Notes under the pieces: generated by a model
Told to the model about the DNA's origin: nothing
Databases searched by the model: none
Seen by the model: the letters and a program-made list of their open reading frames with translations, nothing else
Assembly (NCBI RefSeq): GCF_022965805.1
Contig: NC_133101.1
Coordinates: 1,302,001 to 1,366,000, forward strand
Length of the DNA: 64,000 nt
DNA from: Primulina eburnea
Taxonomy: Eukaryota; Streptophyta; Magnoliopsida; Lamiales; Gesneriaceae
Direction of reading: 5' to 3'
Position numbers and translations under genes: made by a program
Shown here: positions 24,328 through 37,800 of the stretch, in pieces
Position numbering within the stretch: position 1 is the first letter of the stretch
Layout: each line of letters begins with the position of its first letter

Positions 24328-24928
24328 ATATATATATATAAATTAAATAATTTAAGTTATAATTTTTAATAAAAAGTGACGGGGGTACTTTTATCATACA
24401 TTCAATAATATCATTATTAGACTATTTTTTATATATAAAATAATAGATAGTAGAGTCGATATATAAGAAAGATATTTTTGTTAAAACTTCTGTCTTATAA
24501 TAATTCATTTCTGTTTCTAGAAAAAAAAAAGTGTCAAAATGGAATATATGATAGAAAAATGAAAGATCTATTTTTTTTCCTCCAAAAAATCATTTGGAGA
24601 TTCTGTAATACTTACTCTGAAACTCTCCGTTTATAAAATATAATGAATTTCAAATAAATTCATTATTCGGTTAACTTGAAATTCATCATAATTAACATGA
24701 AACATTATAGAAACAAGTATAAATCAATTTGAAATTTATAATCTTACTTATCTATTACTATAAAAATATATTTGAAATCTATAAATTTAAAATTCATCAA
24801 TTCAAATATAATTATATATTTTCCACTCTCTTTTACCCTTTTTGGGTGGGATCGTTATAATAACAATTGTTACAACAAACATGATGTGTGTATAATATGA
24901 TGTACAAAAATTATGTGTTGCTTATATA

Positions 24929-24931
<3 letters not shown>

Positions 24932-24990
<59 letters not shown>
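24932..24990. repeat. (AT)n microsatellite
   Basis: About 29 uninterrupted AT units. Confidence 0.95.
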
Positions 24991-24993
<3 letters not shown>

Positions 24994-26444
24994 ACAAATA
25001 TTTGATTTAATAATTATTTGTTTAATCTAAAATGAGAGAAGATAAATGAATTAAGGGTGAGTATGCTATCCCTAGCAGTTTAATATTTGAAAAAATATTT
25101 AAAAAAATGGTTAAAAATATTGAAATTACCAATAAATACACGAACTGAAATCTACAGATCATTAAATATGATTTCATGGCAAAATGGGAAAAATTTAAGG
25201 TGTGACAGATCATAAAATTAATCTAATATCCTCAAACATTATAACATACTATAGAAATTTATTTCCACTAAAATCATATACATAACGAATTATTATAGTT
25301 TAAATATATACACGAAATATGGATATACTCTCTAGCATCACAGCCAATTTTTTTATTAAAATAATTTGCATTAGAGAATCGGTAAATCCTTAAATACATC
25401 TTTGGTAATAAACAACAAAATCACATTTGAGAAAAACACAAAATATCTACGATTCTTTAAACTATATCGAACTGATTCATTCATCACATGCTTTGCATTT
25501 CTTCTGCATCACAGCCAACTTTGATTTGTTTGGTTCTGATTGCTTGCATTTGCCACTCAATGATTCTTGAAGTCCCCTACTTTTTCTCCACCTCTCTCTT
25601 TTTTTTGTCTCCTTTCAATATTTTTTTTACAAATTCTGATCAAGGAAAATTTTTCAGTTTATGGAATTTTTTACCAATACAAATTTTGTAGACTTAGTAA
25701 ATAATTCCCTATATAAATAATTTGATTTATTTGCAATAAAAGATAAATAATCGGAAAAATTGAAAATAGGAAATAATAAATCATACTCGCTTGTCGTTTT
25801 TTTTGGATGATGATCAGAACTCGCAACATGATACTCCCTCGTTGGTAGTGTATGTTATGGAGCAACAATTATAAGATGATCAACATGTAGGGCTTCAACT
25901 CTTATATGATTTAAAATATTGGAGGCGTATAATTACTACCGTCCATAATTTTTAAACAAGTGACAATTATTATCAGGGTCAATATCACGCACTTTATTAT
26001 CATGTATTGTAAGTATTATTGCAATTTTTGGGACATGCTTGTTAGAAAGTTATAATTATTTCTGCTTCGAGAGCGATCGACATAGTATACTTGAACTGTA
26101 ATATGAATTAAGAAATTGGAGGTAAACAATCATTAGGTAAAGAAGCACAGGCTTGGTACATGATAGTTTGATTCTAGCATGTTATTAATTTGAATCCGTT
26201 TCCGTGTTTAAAAATGGCAAGGATACCCCAAATATACACGTGAATGCGTGCCTATCGTTTTGGTAGACTGTTAATTTGGTCCATCCTGTCGGTTATATTT
26301 TGGTTCTTGTCGTGTAAAGAAGCTATTGACTCTCAGAAAGTAACAACATTAAACATGAACTTATTTCATCAAAAGCATACAATACTTCAAGAAACGACAT
26401 GTGTGTGTGTGTGTGTGTGTGTTTGTACATATATATATATGATG

Positions 26445-26636
26445 TTAGAAGTTAAAGGTTCTTGTCTTGGGTGAATCAGCGACTTTAAGTGTTTCTTCAA
26501 TGAGCTTTCGCGCTTTTCGGCTCCTGATTTCGACCCTCATGCTTTCGCTCTTCTCGATCTTGTCGTAAGAGTTCTTCAATTTCATGGACTTGAGTCTCGA
26601 TTTCAAGCTGCCCAACAGCCTCTCCAACCCCATCAT
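26445..26636 (-). CDS. Small basic protein of 63 residues, unknown function
   Basis: A single-exon ORF starting at the first of two adjacent ATG codons (26636; a GTG before it is not used). The product starts MMGLERLLGSLKSRLK, has a conserved-looking core YDKIEKSESMRVEIRSRKA and ends SPKTRTFNF. It is rich in Lys and Arg, has no signal peptide or membrane segment, and is predicted to be mostly helical. Codon use is balanced and GC content is clearly above the flanks, which supports real coding. I have the impression of similar short proteins in other dicots but cannot name the family. A TATA-like ATATTTATATGG lies on the minus strand at about 26676-26688, close to the ATG. Confidence 0.6.
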   Translation of the reverse strand: MMGLERLLGSLKSRLKSMKLKNSYDKIEKSESMRVEIRSRKARKLIEETLKVADSPKTRTFNF

Positions 26637-28569
26637 CACCGTGCTAAATCTGCTCTATCTAATACCACAATTCAAACCATATAAATATCTCTCTGTCTGT
26701 GTGTGTGAGTGATGTAATATAATTGATTGATTGGGAGAGAATGGAAACAAACCTGGAATAATTAAATGATGGGATTTTGGGGATGGAGGGTGGGTCTTAA
26801 ATTTTGAGTGAAGGAGAAAGAGATAGAAGGGATAATATGAATGAAGCAACCACAGAGAATTTGGCTGCTTAAATTGGAGGACTCATTTACATTAGATACT
26901 CGCTCTAGTCCAAATACAGGGGTGGGGTGGGGGGTTGCATTTTTTTTCTCCATATTCTTGAGATATTATTATCAAATATCTATATTTAGTAGTATTTCGT
27001 TTATTATTTTATTAATATATTCCTATTATTAAATAATTAGATGCTGTCAACCATATTTTTACACCATATATAAATATTATGCAGATTATGAATATCATAG
27101 AAATATGATTATATTTAAGATGGATTTAGTATATTTTACATTAATGCACATGTGCATAGGCAATCTCGAGACCTGCTGTGCCAAAAATCAAACCCAGACA
27201 TACCCGTCACAAAATCCGATGTGTCTAATCAAACATGGACCCGCAAACCCTTTAAAAATCATATATGTTTTTATTTCAAGTAAATACAAAATAAAAAAGT
27301 CCACAACTAATACTTTAATCAAAATCATATGTAAATCATAATATTTTAATATTAAGTTAGCAACAAAAAAACAATATGTATTGTGACTTAAAGGTTAGGG
27401 ATTAAGATATTCATTATTTAATATAATATATAATATAAATTATTATTATTAATATATATCAGAGAATATTTATTAAAACTTGTTACTCGCCTATTCTCTT
27501 CTCTAATTTAATGCATAGTGGGGTTTAAGTGGGCTATTCTCTTCTCTAATTTTCAGATAAAAACTCCCAAACTATCTATCTCTAGGCTGGGTTCGAAGCT
27601 CTTTTGGATTTGGATTTGGTTGCATTGAACTATCAAATATGTGAATATGATGGAAAGCGTAGCAAAGTCCAAATATTAATAAGCTTGAAGTATAGTTGGG
27701 TTAATTCTTTAAGCCCAAAATTATTCTACAAATGGGATATTGACCCATCAATCTATGCAAAATGAAGACAGATACATCAATCTATATTTGTAACCTATCA
27801 TATTCATGAATAAATGAAATATAATGTGCTTAACTGACACATGCTAATGAACATTAAACAAGTGGGAGGGGCATCAAATCAGACAACAAATTTATTTAAA
27901 ATTATTAAATGTCTTTGAATAATCCAGCTGCGCGCCAATTCATGCATTCATGCATGGCCTAAATAGCTGGATTATATTTATTTATTTATTTATTTCATTT
28001 AAAAGGATGTTACATGTTACGCATCCATATGATCCACACGGTGTATGAAAACCCCATCTCTACATAAAATTAAAAAATCATATAGTAATTAATACATTCT
28101 AATTTGATTATAGCTGGTGATCGATATTGTCTTTTTAAAATTAATTAATTATAAAATGTCTTATAAGTTTTATCCTCTCTCGTAATTTTTTTTAAAATTA
28201 ATGTATCGTACGTAAATCTTTTGAGATTTGTTATCGTGAATTATTTAGAGAGACATAATTATAATTTTTGATAAAATAACAAATGCTCCGTGCCACAAAA
28301 CTGATCTAGACCCATAACATTTCTTTGTTAAGCAACCCATAACATTCCTAAAATTATTCATCATTAACTATCTGTTATTGCCAACCAATCAGAATTAGTA
28401 GCTAAAGTGTCTTTTTTAATGAAATATATAACTGTCTACTTCAATATTAATAATAAATCAAGATCGTGACTCTTGATTAATAATAATAATAAGATAAGAC
28501 ATATAAATGATTAGTATGTAAATGATAAAGAAAATGATTGTGATAGAATTGTAATATATGATGTAAATA
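26637..28569. other. Intergenic region, no gene recognised
   Basis: It includes the upstream region of the small-protein gene (26637-26960, with CA/TG-rich stretches). A short near-duplicate of CTATTCTCTTCTCTAATTT occurs twice about 45 bp apart (27491 and 27536), and there is a TTTA run near 27978. Nothing else. Confidence 0.45.
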
Positions 28570-29256
28570 ATATTATGTTTGGTAAGATTTTTAAGTGTAG
28601 GATAATTTTGAATTTTTTGATGAAAAGACGAAATTGTCCTTCCCCTTCGCGACGGCGACAGTGGCGGCCGGCGGCCGGCGGAAATGCTCGATCGGAAAAG
28701 GTCATCAGGTGAGACGGCCGGAAATGGCTGCCGGAAACTTACCGACGGATTCTCAAAAACCGTCGCTCATAGAAACCGTCGCCGATCTTGTTTTGAATTA
28801 ATTTAATTTCTAAAAATTAGGCATTTAGCGACGTTTTTAAACACACCGTCGCTAATTGCGACGTTTTATAAATAAACCGTCGCTAATAGCAACGGTGTTT
28901 TGACAAACCTTTCTACACAAACCGTCGCTAACCGCTCGGCCGGTGGTCGGCAGTTCGTCGCTGGTCGGCCGGTGCTCGCCGCGGTCGGCGGTCCATCTGT
29001 GGTTGGCCGGCGGCGGTCGGTGGCGGGAAATGGTGGTGAGTTTGAATTTAGGAGAAGGGTAAAATCGGAAAAATAGGAGGTATTAAGAGTGTGATAAATA
29101 ATCCTAGGGAGTGAGGAGGTATTATTTTAACCTACCTAATATAACCTAATCATACCTAGGAGGGATAAGGTAGGTTTATTTAAAATTGAACTAAACACTT
29201 GATTGGGCCGGATAAATTAGTCTATCACTCCTAATCCCTCGAACCAAACGGGGTGA
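28570..29256. mobile_element. MITE-like element with a GC-rich core
   Basis: The ends carry an imperfect inverted repeat around GTTTGGT(A/T)..GA (left about 28577, right complement about 29249). The outer 60-100 bp are AT-rich, but the core (28630-29035) is GC-rich. It is full of GCGACG/CCGTCGC words, repeated at 28756-28930, and of CGGCCGGCGG words at 28660-28690 and 28935-29020. No target duplication could be fixed. The GCGACGG words are shared with the hAT MITE at 2529-2815, so the core may be a separate nested element. Confidence 0.45.
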
Positions 29257-29530
29257 TACAATAATATATATTATAAACCCAAATAGGCTGATACTTGCTG
29301 AAATCTTGCAAGTATCCCCACACTTCTTGAATTATAATTTATTTACATTATATATGTATCAACTTTAGCTAGTGACAGAAATGATGGATCTATGTTTTTA
29401 TTTTTGATAATGCAGAATGATATTAAAATTGATTAAATTATAAAAATTACACGGTGTATATATTACCAAAATAGTATGTATAAATCAACTCTTCAGGCTA
29501 CACCTGATAAAAATTTTGTGCATTTGTTTT

Positions 29531-30359
29531 TGCAGCGACCCAAATCGGATCAACTACTAATTAAACATGCGATTAACTAGTCAGTTAAAAATCATTATTA
29601 CAAACTTAAACAACAAAAACACATGCATAAATCTTAAACGAAAATCATGTGATATACAACCGGTAACCAGAACAAGACAAAAGCTTAGTTGATCATACAA
29701 CCAAATCGAACATCTTAAACCAACAACAAAAATAAACCTTCTTGGATCCTCGCCAACTCCTCGACTACCCACATCCTGAACCATTGGTCTCGTCCAACCT
29801 GAGACATGCTCCGTCGAATGTCGCAGAAACACATGGATCTACGTACAGCCCAAGCCTTTGTCCGTTGGTAGCCCACTGATGTCGTAATTTCCACAACTTT
29901 GAGCCTAGCTTCACTACTACTTTGAAAGCACCTCTCTAGTGCCCGGCCCTTGATAATAAGGCTAAGAACCACTCAAATATGGACTGAAATCGAGAGATAT
30001 TTTAAATTTCCATTCAAATAATGAAATCAACAAGCCTATTTATAGACACAAGTTCTGAATGCCTGAATCCTAGTTCGAATGGTCCGATCCTGCATGTTAT
30101 ACTATGTGTCATGGTCGATTTGCCACCTATCTACATGGCTTTGGAAAGTCTGAACTGCTACATATCAGAGCAACTTTTGACACATAAGTCATCTTGATGG
30201 CACTGCGAGTTCGTATGGTCCGATCTACATTCAAATGGTCCGAACTCACTTCGGTGGTTCCAATACTGTTGATGATTAAATACTCTTATTTGATTAATTA
30301 ATGACTCTTTAATCTTGTTTTAGCATTTAATTACATAAAACAGAAATCGGGTCACTACA
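29531..30359 (-). mobile_element. Solo LTR (829 bp) with 5-bp target duplication
   Basis: The outer ends are TGCAGCGACCC and GGGTCACTACA, so the LTR begins TG and ends CA in either reading. It is flanked by GTTTT on both sides (29526-29530 and 30360-30364), the five-base duplication typical of LTR retrotransposons. On the minus strand a TATAAATA box occurs at about 30039-30046, giving the transcription sense. No gag-pol sequence is present on either side, so the internal part was lost, most simply by recombination between the two LTRs. The open frame at 29715-29972 lies within the LTR and is not taken as a gene. Confidence 0.85.
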
Positions 30360-30364
30360 GTTTT

Positions 30365-31087
30365 TCAATGAAAAATTTAAATATTAAAATCGGAAAATTT
30401 ATAATTTTTGTCCAATATATATATCTGTTCGTTTGTGTTTTGGTTCCTTTATTGTCAAACTCTTATCTCTTAGGTTATATAATTGTTTTGTTTTTAATTT
30501 TTTTTTCCTGATGTGATTATGAAACGATATCAATGCAACCGATATGATATAAATGTGTATAATACTACATTAACACTCTTAATAAAAAAACAAATTATCA
30601 AAAATTGAAAATTATATTAGATTAAGATGTTAATTTCAAAAATATAGAAAACCACAGTAGTAAAAAAAAAAAATCAACATAACAAAAATTGTAATTTTCT
30701 CATTAAAATATAATATAAGCTTTCCTTCATTAGATTTAGAAATTACTGACATAATTAAATTTAGTACATTAATAAATAAGAAATGAAAAAATTAAAAAAG
30801 AAGAGATCATAGGCTAACATAATATAGAAAACATCTCGTTTATTGATTTTTTTATTAATACATTTTTTCACATATAAAATTTAGTCCGTGGATATAAAAA
30901 TTCTTATTTTAATGTTCTTTTTTTTCTTGTTCAGTCTCAGTTTTAAAAAAATCATCCATATTTTAAACTTCTCTTCCCAATACTAACTTCGAATAATCCG
31001 TAAAAAAAAAAAAAAAACTTCGAATAATCCGGCCATTTGAATCCAAAGGAAGAGAAAGGTCAATAATTCCTACCAAAACCATCAACT

Positions 31088-31161
<74 letters not shown>

Positions 31162-31280
31162 AACTAATTTCGAAACGAAGCCTTATAAGTTATAATATAC
31201 ATGATCACCCATCCTCAAAACATTTCCGAACAACCCCTTGATTCCTCATTGACAGATCACTGAAGCTAAGCTCCAAGATT
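30365..31280. other. Upstream region of the TBL gene
   Basis: AT-rich, no ORF. It holds an (AT)n run (31090-31158) beginning 190 bp before the ATG, and a TTATAAGTTATAATATA stretch at about 31184-31200 that could serve as the TATA region. Confidence 0.4.
31090..31158. repeat. (AT)n microsatellite in the TBL promoter
   Basis: About 34 AT units, 120 bp upstream of the TBL start codon. Confidence 0.95.
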
Positions 31281-33905
31281 ATGGAGCTTTACTTCAGGAA
31301 AAATATAACCCCCACTCAAAAAATAAAGAATATCGGTATCGCGATATCCGCCGGATTAATACTTCTCACGTTTATCCGTCTGAATTATCCTGTAACACCA
31401 AGATATTCATCACTGTCCTACAAAAATTCAGCTGAAATCATCCCACCACACCATGCAGAGGGTATCGAGATAACCGATAATCAAGAGAAGTGCGATATCT
31501 TTACCGGAGAATGGATTCCGAATCCGAATGCTCCATATTACACGAATACGACGTGTTGGGCGATCCACGAGCATCAGAACTGCATGAAATATGGGAGGCC
31601 GGATGCCGGATTCACGCAGTGGAGGTGGAAACCGGACGGGTGCGATTTGCCCGTATTGAACCCGTTTCAGTTTCTGGATATGGTCCGGGATAAGTCACTG
31701 GCTTTTGTTGGAGATTCTGTGGGGAGGAACCAAATGCAATCCATGATATGCCTCTTGTCCCGGGTAAGTTTTTATTGATCTTTCCTTTTAATCATTTTTT
31801 ATATTTATTATTTGATACATATATATTCAATTTCTCGATTTCAACAATCGAACAGTAGTTTGGTACGTAAGGGAGAGATTGATAAATAATCCTCCTTATC
31901 TCATGTTTGATATCTTTTTAAAAAACCCGTGATAATAGCATGACCCTTGATAAATAACTTATTATAAGGATAAAATATGACTTCTATTAGATGTGATAAT
32001 TTTAATTTAATGATAAAATACACTACAAATGACTTAATTGCCCTCAATTTATAAAAAAATCCTAAACCCTATTTTTTCTCATTTCATTTGTGCTTCTATC
32101 AATCCTTCACGGTCGGTTTGGTTGTTTGATATCTATTTATTTAATTTTTTTTAATGCATTTAATTTTTTTATATATTATATAATATATAAAATTAGGTAA
32201 AAATAAATAAATCATGCAATCACTGTCAGCGCATAAACAGATAAGAAATATGAACTCAAGCAACAACTTTGAAATTATAAAATTTATTATGATAATGTAA
32301 TTTTGTCATTACAATCTAATATATAAATTTAATCACTCTTATTAAAATCATACCAAACATTAAATACAATATCATACATTTTATTTATCATTAACTCATC
32401 TTTATATTATATATCAAATGTTTATCTTATTATGTGTATCAAACTATGCCTAAATGTCTTCTTATCTGCTTGAAACTTGCTTGTACTCTGCATCTTCTTT
32501 AGATTTATGTGATGTGCGTGGTTTGCAGGCTTTTTCGATTCATAATGACAACGAGTTTCTAGTTAGACAAATATGGCATTGAAAAAGAAAATAAAATATA
32601 GTAGGTTACCTAAAGTGGTAGAATATTTTCAAAAACCCACAGGCCACAATGGCTGAATTATTTGTATTAACGATTAGGTAAATTATTAGAAAATGCATAT
32701 CCAGTTATCCACAACACTAGTAAACTAACACATGTATTAGGTAGCTAGAATAAAAAAAGTACAAGAATCTTTCCCTTTTTTATTTGGAAAAAAAAGGATG
32801 GAAATTATTAAATCTATTATTCCTTCATATCATTAGTTTTATAGATAAGATTGATATATACAAGGATGAGAAATTTCAACTAGAGAAAACACTGGGAATA
32901 TGGTGTGACCCAGAAAATGAGTTTGTTCTATTTGTCCTCTCTCGTGTAAAACAAAGTTGACAAGTAACAATAATTTAACGAGCTCGAAAATGTTTTGAGT
33001 CGATCCGAATTCGAAATTTTATTAAATTCAAGTAGAACTCGAACATGCTCAAAACAGAGTTTCATAATTTAGTAAGTTTGAAATCACTAAATGTGAATTA
33101 TCTCCGATTTCAGGTAGAATACCCAATCGACGTCTCCCCCACGTCTGACGAGCATTTCAAACGATGGAAATACTTCACTTACAACTTTACACTAGCCTAC
33201 TTTTGGACTCCGTTTCTGGTCCGCTACGAAGACCGAGATCCAGACGGCCCAACCCACACCGGCCTCTTCAACCTCTACCTCGACGAGTTCGATGAAGCAT
33301 GGACCACGCAGATCGACGGTTTCGATTACCTCATCCTCAACGCCGGCCATTGGTTCAGCCGCACCGCCGTATACTACGAGAACCGCCGCATCGTTGGCTG
33401 CCGCTACTGCCAGCTCCCAAACATCACCGACCTCCCGATGACCTTCGGGTACCGCCGCTCCTTCCGGACGGCGTTTAAAGCCATCAACGGGAGGGAGAAT
33501 TTCAGAGGCGTGACGTTCTTACGAACCTTCGCACCTTCGCATTTCGAGGACGGGCCGTGGAACGCCGGAGGGAACTGCGTGAGACGGCGGCCGTTCCGGA
33601 ACAACGAGACGATTCTGGAGGGGTTGAGTTTGGATCTGTACATGATCCAATTGGGGGCGTTTCGGGCGGCGGAGAAGGAGCGGATGAAGAGATTCAGGTG
33701 GCTGGACACGACGCAGGCCATGTTGTTGAGGCCCGATGGGCACCCGAGTAGATATGGGCATTGGCCCGATGAGAACGTGACTCTGTACAATGATTGTGTT
33801 CATTGGTGCTTACCTGGGCCCATTGATTCTTTGGCCGATTTTTTGTTTCACATGTTGAAAATAGAATCCCGGAGATCGTACAACGAAAGACTTCTCAAGC
33901 GCTAA
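31281..33905 (+). CDS. TBL: TRICHOME BIREFRINGENCE-LIKE protein, cell-wall polysaccharide O-acetyltransferase (2 exons)
   Basis: Golgi type-II membrane protein of the TBL/DUF231 family, members of which O-acetylate xylan and other wall polysaccharides. Exons 31281-31763 and 33114-33905 (GT-AG, phase 0), 424 aa. Residues 18-32 form the single membrane anchor after a short basic tail. The TBL domain begins at [12 protein letters not shown]. The GDS motif with the catalytic Ser is at 144-146 ([10 protein letters not shown]), and the DxxH motif of the PC-esterase part is at 388-391 (DCVHWCLPG). [14 protein letters not shown] and GHWF are also typical. Gene structure and sequence suggest the TBL19-22 group, but that is a judgement from memory. 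Exon 2 is strikingly GC-rich compared with the intron. The 1350-nt intron contains a MITE (31857-32450). No frame damage. Confidence 0.93.
31857..32450. mobile_element. Tourist-like MITE, copy B, inside the TBL intron
   Basis: Homologous to 10089-10807. Left end AGTTTGGTACGTAAGG, right end TGTATCAAACTATGCC followed by TAA. It accounts for nearly half of the intron. It does not touch the splice sites. Confidence 0.7.
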
Positions 33906-34815
33906 AAAAAATTTCATTGAATAGTTTGTTTGGTTCTGTAACTTCTGTATGAGAGAGTATTCATTTTGTTATTATTTATTTTATTATTTTATATCTCTTA
34001 CTATTTATCACATCGATACTGTTCAACAAAATCTTAATACACATTTAAAAATATTCATTTTGATTCTATATATTTGATTTTTTGTGATTTTATTCTTTTA
34101 TATTGTTATTTTTTACTTTAGTCCACTGCGATTGTGTGTGTTTTGTTGCAATTCCAGTATTTTTCCAAAGACGCGGCAATCCATAACTAGCTTATGAACA
34201 AATGGACGAGAGATTTTCATTTAAAAAGAATCTTATGGACTTGAGTTCACCCAAAATATTCTTGAACTTTGATTATAAAAGAAAATTTAAAATAAATATT
34301 AATCTTAGTTAGCATACGTAAATATAAGGTATCCATGAATTATTAATGTGAAATTAATAATTTATTAACAAATTAATAAAGGGTCTTTTAGGTTTCCAGC
34401 CCACCAAACACCAATTTTTATTTATTTAAAAAAACAACAATTTCTCAAATAAATTTGCTCACTCCAGTGTAACAAAATTTTGCGATGTTCATACTTCATA
34501 GTAAGAAAATAGAGTGAATATATACATACACATAAATGTCGATTTTTTAAATACATATAAATGTCACCAATCGTTAAACACATTTGAGTATTTCTACGAA
34601 GCTGGTCGAGATATCATACGATCCAAAAACTGCTCGGAGAGGCAGAAAATTTGCACTCTTCACGGAGTCAGGTGAAAAATTGAATTAATAACCAAAAAAA
34701 ATCAGTTCTTGGCCTGAGATATTTATTATTCCTAAAAGGGAATAGAATAAGAACTGGAAATGTGAAGCTGCTACTTGGGGGATCAAAACTGCATCTCATC
34801 TGAAAGCCATAATCC
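33906..34815. other. Region between the convergent TBL and eIF2B-delta genes
   Basis: AT-rich 3' flanks of both genes. The last 200 bp (34600-34815) are probably the eIF2B-delta 3' UTR. No other feature seen. Confidence 0.45.
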
Positions 34816-37800
34816 TCACTGCATCCATAAGTTTTCTCTGCCGTACTCACGCACAACAACAGGAACACTCGTGGGTGGGATCTAAATATGTAGTTATCAA
34901 CAGTTGATTAGCATAAATGGTACATATCCAGCACAGAAGAAGAAGCAAGGAAGGTTTCGAACCAGTTTAGACAGTCTAGAGTCAACATCAGAACCCAGTT
35001 CCACACACACACATTATTTATATTCAAACATCTCAGTAAATGCTTAAATTAGTCCATGAGCCACACTCTATTCCATGCTATTGTGATGCCTAAAGACAGC
35101 GAACTTGTAAATGGACATGCATTTTTTGACTGAAATGGTATGGTATATAATCAAGATATAGTCATCACGGTGGAAAGTAACTATCCATATGATGCACCTA
35201 TAAGCTGAACTCTTGTAGGGGAAAGCAATTTTCTGGTGAAACCCGACAGTATATAATCATAGTTTATATTGGAATCTACAGGCAGTAGAGCGACAACATA
35301 CCATGCCATAGTCCGTGATAATCATTGAAACATAATCTGAAGGTGTTGCATCATAGCTAGAACAATAAAATCAAAAGGTCAGCAAAGCAACAATCAGCAG
35401 CACAGTAAAAAAAATAGTATCTAGATTCAAGAACAAAATACTCACATCAGGTTCAGAACCTGTAGATTCTCAATTTTCACCCAATCATTCAAGCAATTGG
35501 TTTCCTTTCTACTAGAAACACTTGAAATATCATCAGGATCACCTACGATGGAACATGATATAATTAAGTTAGAAATTGGGTATGTTGCCATCACTTTAGT
35601 AGGTGATTCAGTATGTCTCCATACCAAGTTCATTAAAGCAGATCGAATCCAGTTGAACCCTTTCGTGAAACTTGTATGCTTCACAACAAATCAAGACCGG
35701 GACCCGGAATTGATGAGCAACCATAGCAACAGATGCAGTGCCAACCCTCGAGTAAACCGTGCCATTAGACAATACCGACGAAGCACCCAAAAGTACTCTA
35801 GTTACTTCATGCATGATATAAGAAATCGCATTTAGATGAGTATATGCGCAACTAATACCCTTTTCCACAAGCCTACGGAGTAACTTCTGGCCTTCAAGCT
35901 TTGGACGTGAATCCACCACTACAACTCGGAACTGTTTACCAAGTTCTTGGGCATGTGACAATATCATCTCGACAACAGATGACGAAGCATAAGTGAGAAG
36001 AACATCACCATCCCTAATTTTCGTCACAGCATGCTTCACAATTACCTTGTCTGCTAGAGTTATCTTCTCACTAATAAAACGGTCAATATCAGAAATAAGA
36101 CTCGCTTTTGCCTCTGACTCTGAGAGTGTCAGAGATAATTTTGCAATTTGAATTTTAAGAAACCTAATTGCATTCCCCATGCTGATTGAAAGGGGTCTGC
36201 ATTCAATCAAAAAAGAGACATAAGCGTTTATTTTTGTAGTCAAGTCCCTGATAAGGGCTTTCTCGGGTGGCGTGGTGTAGTCTTTGATAGACTCTTGAAA
36301 TGCTTGAAGCATTGTGATACAACGTGCATTGCCACCAGATATTTCCCCAGCTAGATATCTCAGACCAACCTGACAAGCACAAAGTCAGGATAGGGTAAAG
36401 TGCATCAAGAATTGTATCGATTTTTTTACATTATGGTGGAAAAATAGTTAGATTTCTTTCTCCCTGAAAAATGTTTTTTATCAAACAGTATCACATGAAA
36501 ATATAATACACTCACTTGTTCTCCAAGGTACTTCCTTTGAGCAATATCCAGATGGGTAAATGAATACAATTAATTTAAGAGTTACCTTGTAAACAGAAGG
36601 ATGAACTGGACCTAATTGAAAGAACTTTGCTTCGAGATCAGGAAGCCGTGTCCCGTGTTCATACTGTGGTAGATGCCTAAATAGTTCAATTCTGTTTTTT
36701 GCCTCTATTTGTTTGACTACCGAACGCTTCTTTGCCTTCTCGACTCTGTTTTCATCATCAAACTGCATCCTTATCCTCGGATGAGGGACATCTTTCTTCC
36801 TATCTTTATCTGGCTGACGATCACCACCTTTTTTCTCAGAAGAAGCAACCAGAGAGCTGTCTTTCCTTAGTGGAACCACCTTCACAGCCTTATTGGCGTT
36901 TGCAGAATTGACCCCAGATGCCACAGCAGATGCCTTATTTCCTCCACCTGGAAAAATGCAGCATTCGGAGATACAATAAGCATAGCGGTTACATTTCCGG
37001 ATGGTGTATATGTTCGCCAAAAAAATCAATCAAAAAAACTATAGCATCAACTCAAAAGAATTGACCAATATCCACATATGCACAATCAGTGCTAATCATT
37101 ATAATATGGAATCGCACCACCGGATCTGAATTCAATATATCAACCTGTTTGGGATAAAATTACACAACCGAAATGATCATTCACTAACTACTACTCTCCA
37201 GTATAAATATAGATCATTCACCATTATCAGAATCCTTTTTTGCTCGTTGAGCATCTTGAATAGCACGTCTCTGAGCCTTTGTAGTCTTCTCCTTCAATGT
37301 CTTTCCACTAGCAGGCTTTGTCTCTCCATCTATTTCCCCACAAAAATCAAACGTCGAACCATAAACTCAATTTAATAATTAGAAAATTAAGTATGAAATT
37401 CCGGAAACGCAACAAACCTAAAACATCAGGAGCCATTTTCACTATACTCTTCTTCTTCACAGCCGCCATTTCAAATCCCCCAGCTGGCAGTGAAGTAGCG
37501 AATTTCCCAGAACCACTCCTGAGGCCCCGTTTAGGAGACATGAGGTCCTCCGAGAACTCCGTAGTCGCCGTTGGAGATATAAACTCGGAAGGATTATAAC
37601 TTCCAACCGGAATCGAATTATGATCCGCAGCTCGAGCGGCATGTAGATGGGATAAAGGCGTTCCTTGAGGGAAGCGGCGGGAGAGACCCGCGGATAAAAG
37701 GCGTGGCGGCGGGATCATGACTGGTGACAAGGAGTTGCTGGAGGGTGAGATGTTGGAGACAGGAGGCGACGAGGATGCCAGTTCGGGCGGACCCGATTGA

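Larger units (their letters stand above)
23032..26444. other. 3.4-kb AT-rich intergenic region
   Basis: No coding region is supported. It contains the repeats listed separately (23738-23868, 24168-24327, 24932-24990) and a (GT)n run at about 26400-26421. Short frames near 25488 and 25671 consist of hydrophobic low-complexity codons and are not credible genes. Confidence 0.5.

Noticed and set aside
29715..29972. 85-codon minus ORF
   Set aside because: Lies completely within the solo LTR and has no domain similarity that I can see.
33404..33803. Minus-strand ORFs of 94 and 128 codons
   Set aside because: Antisense shadows of the GC-rich second exon of the TBL gene.
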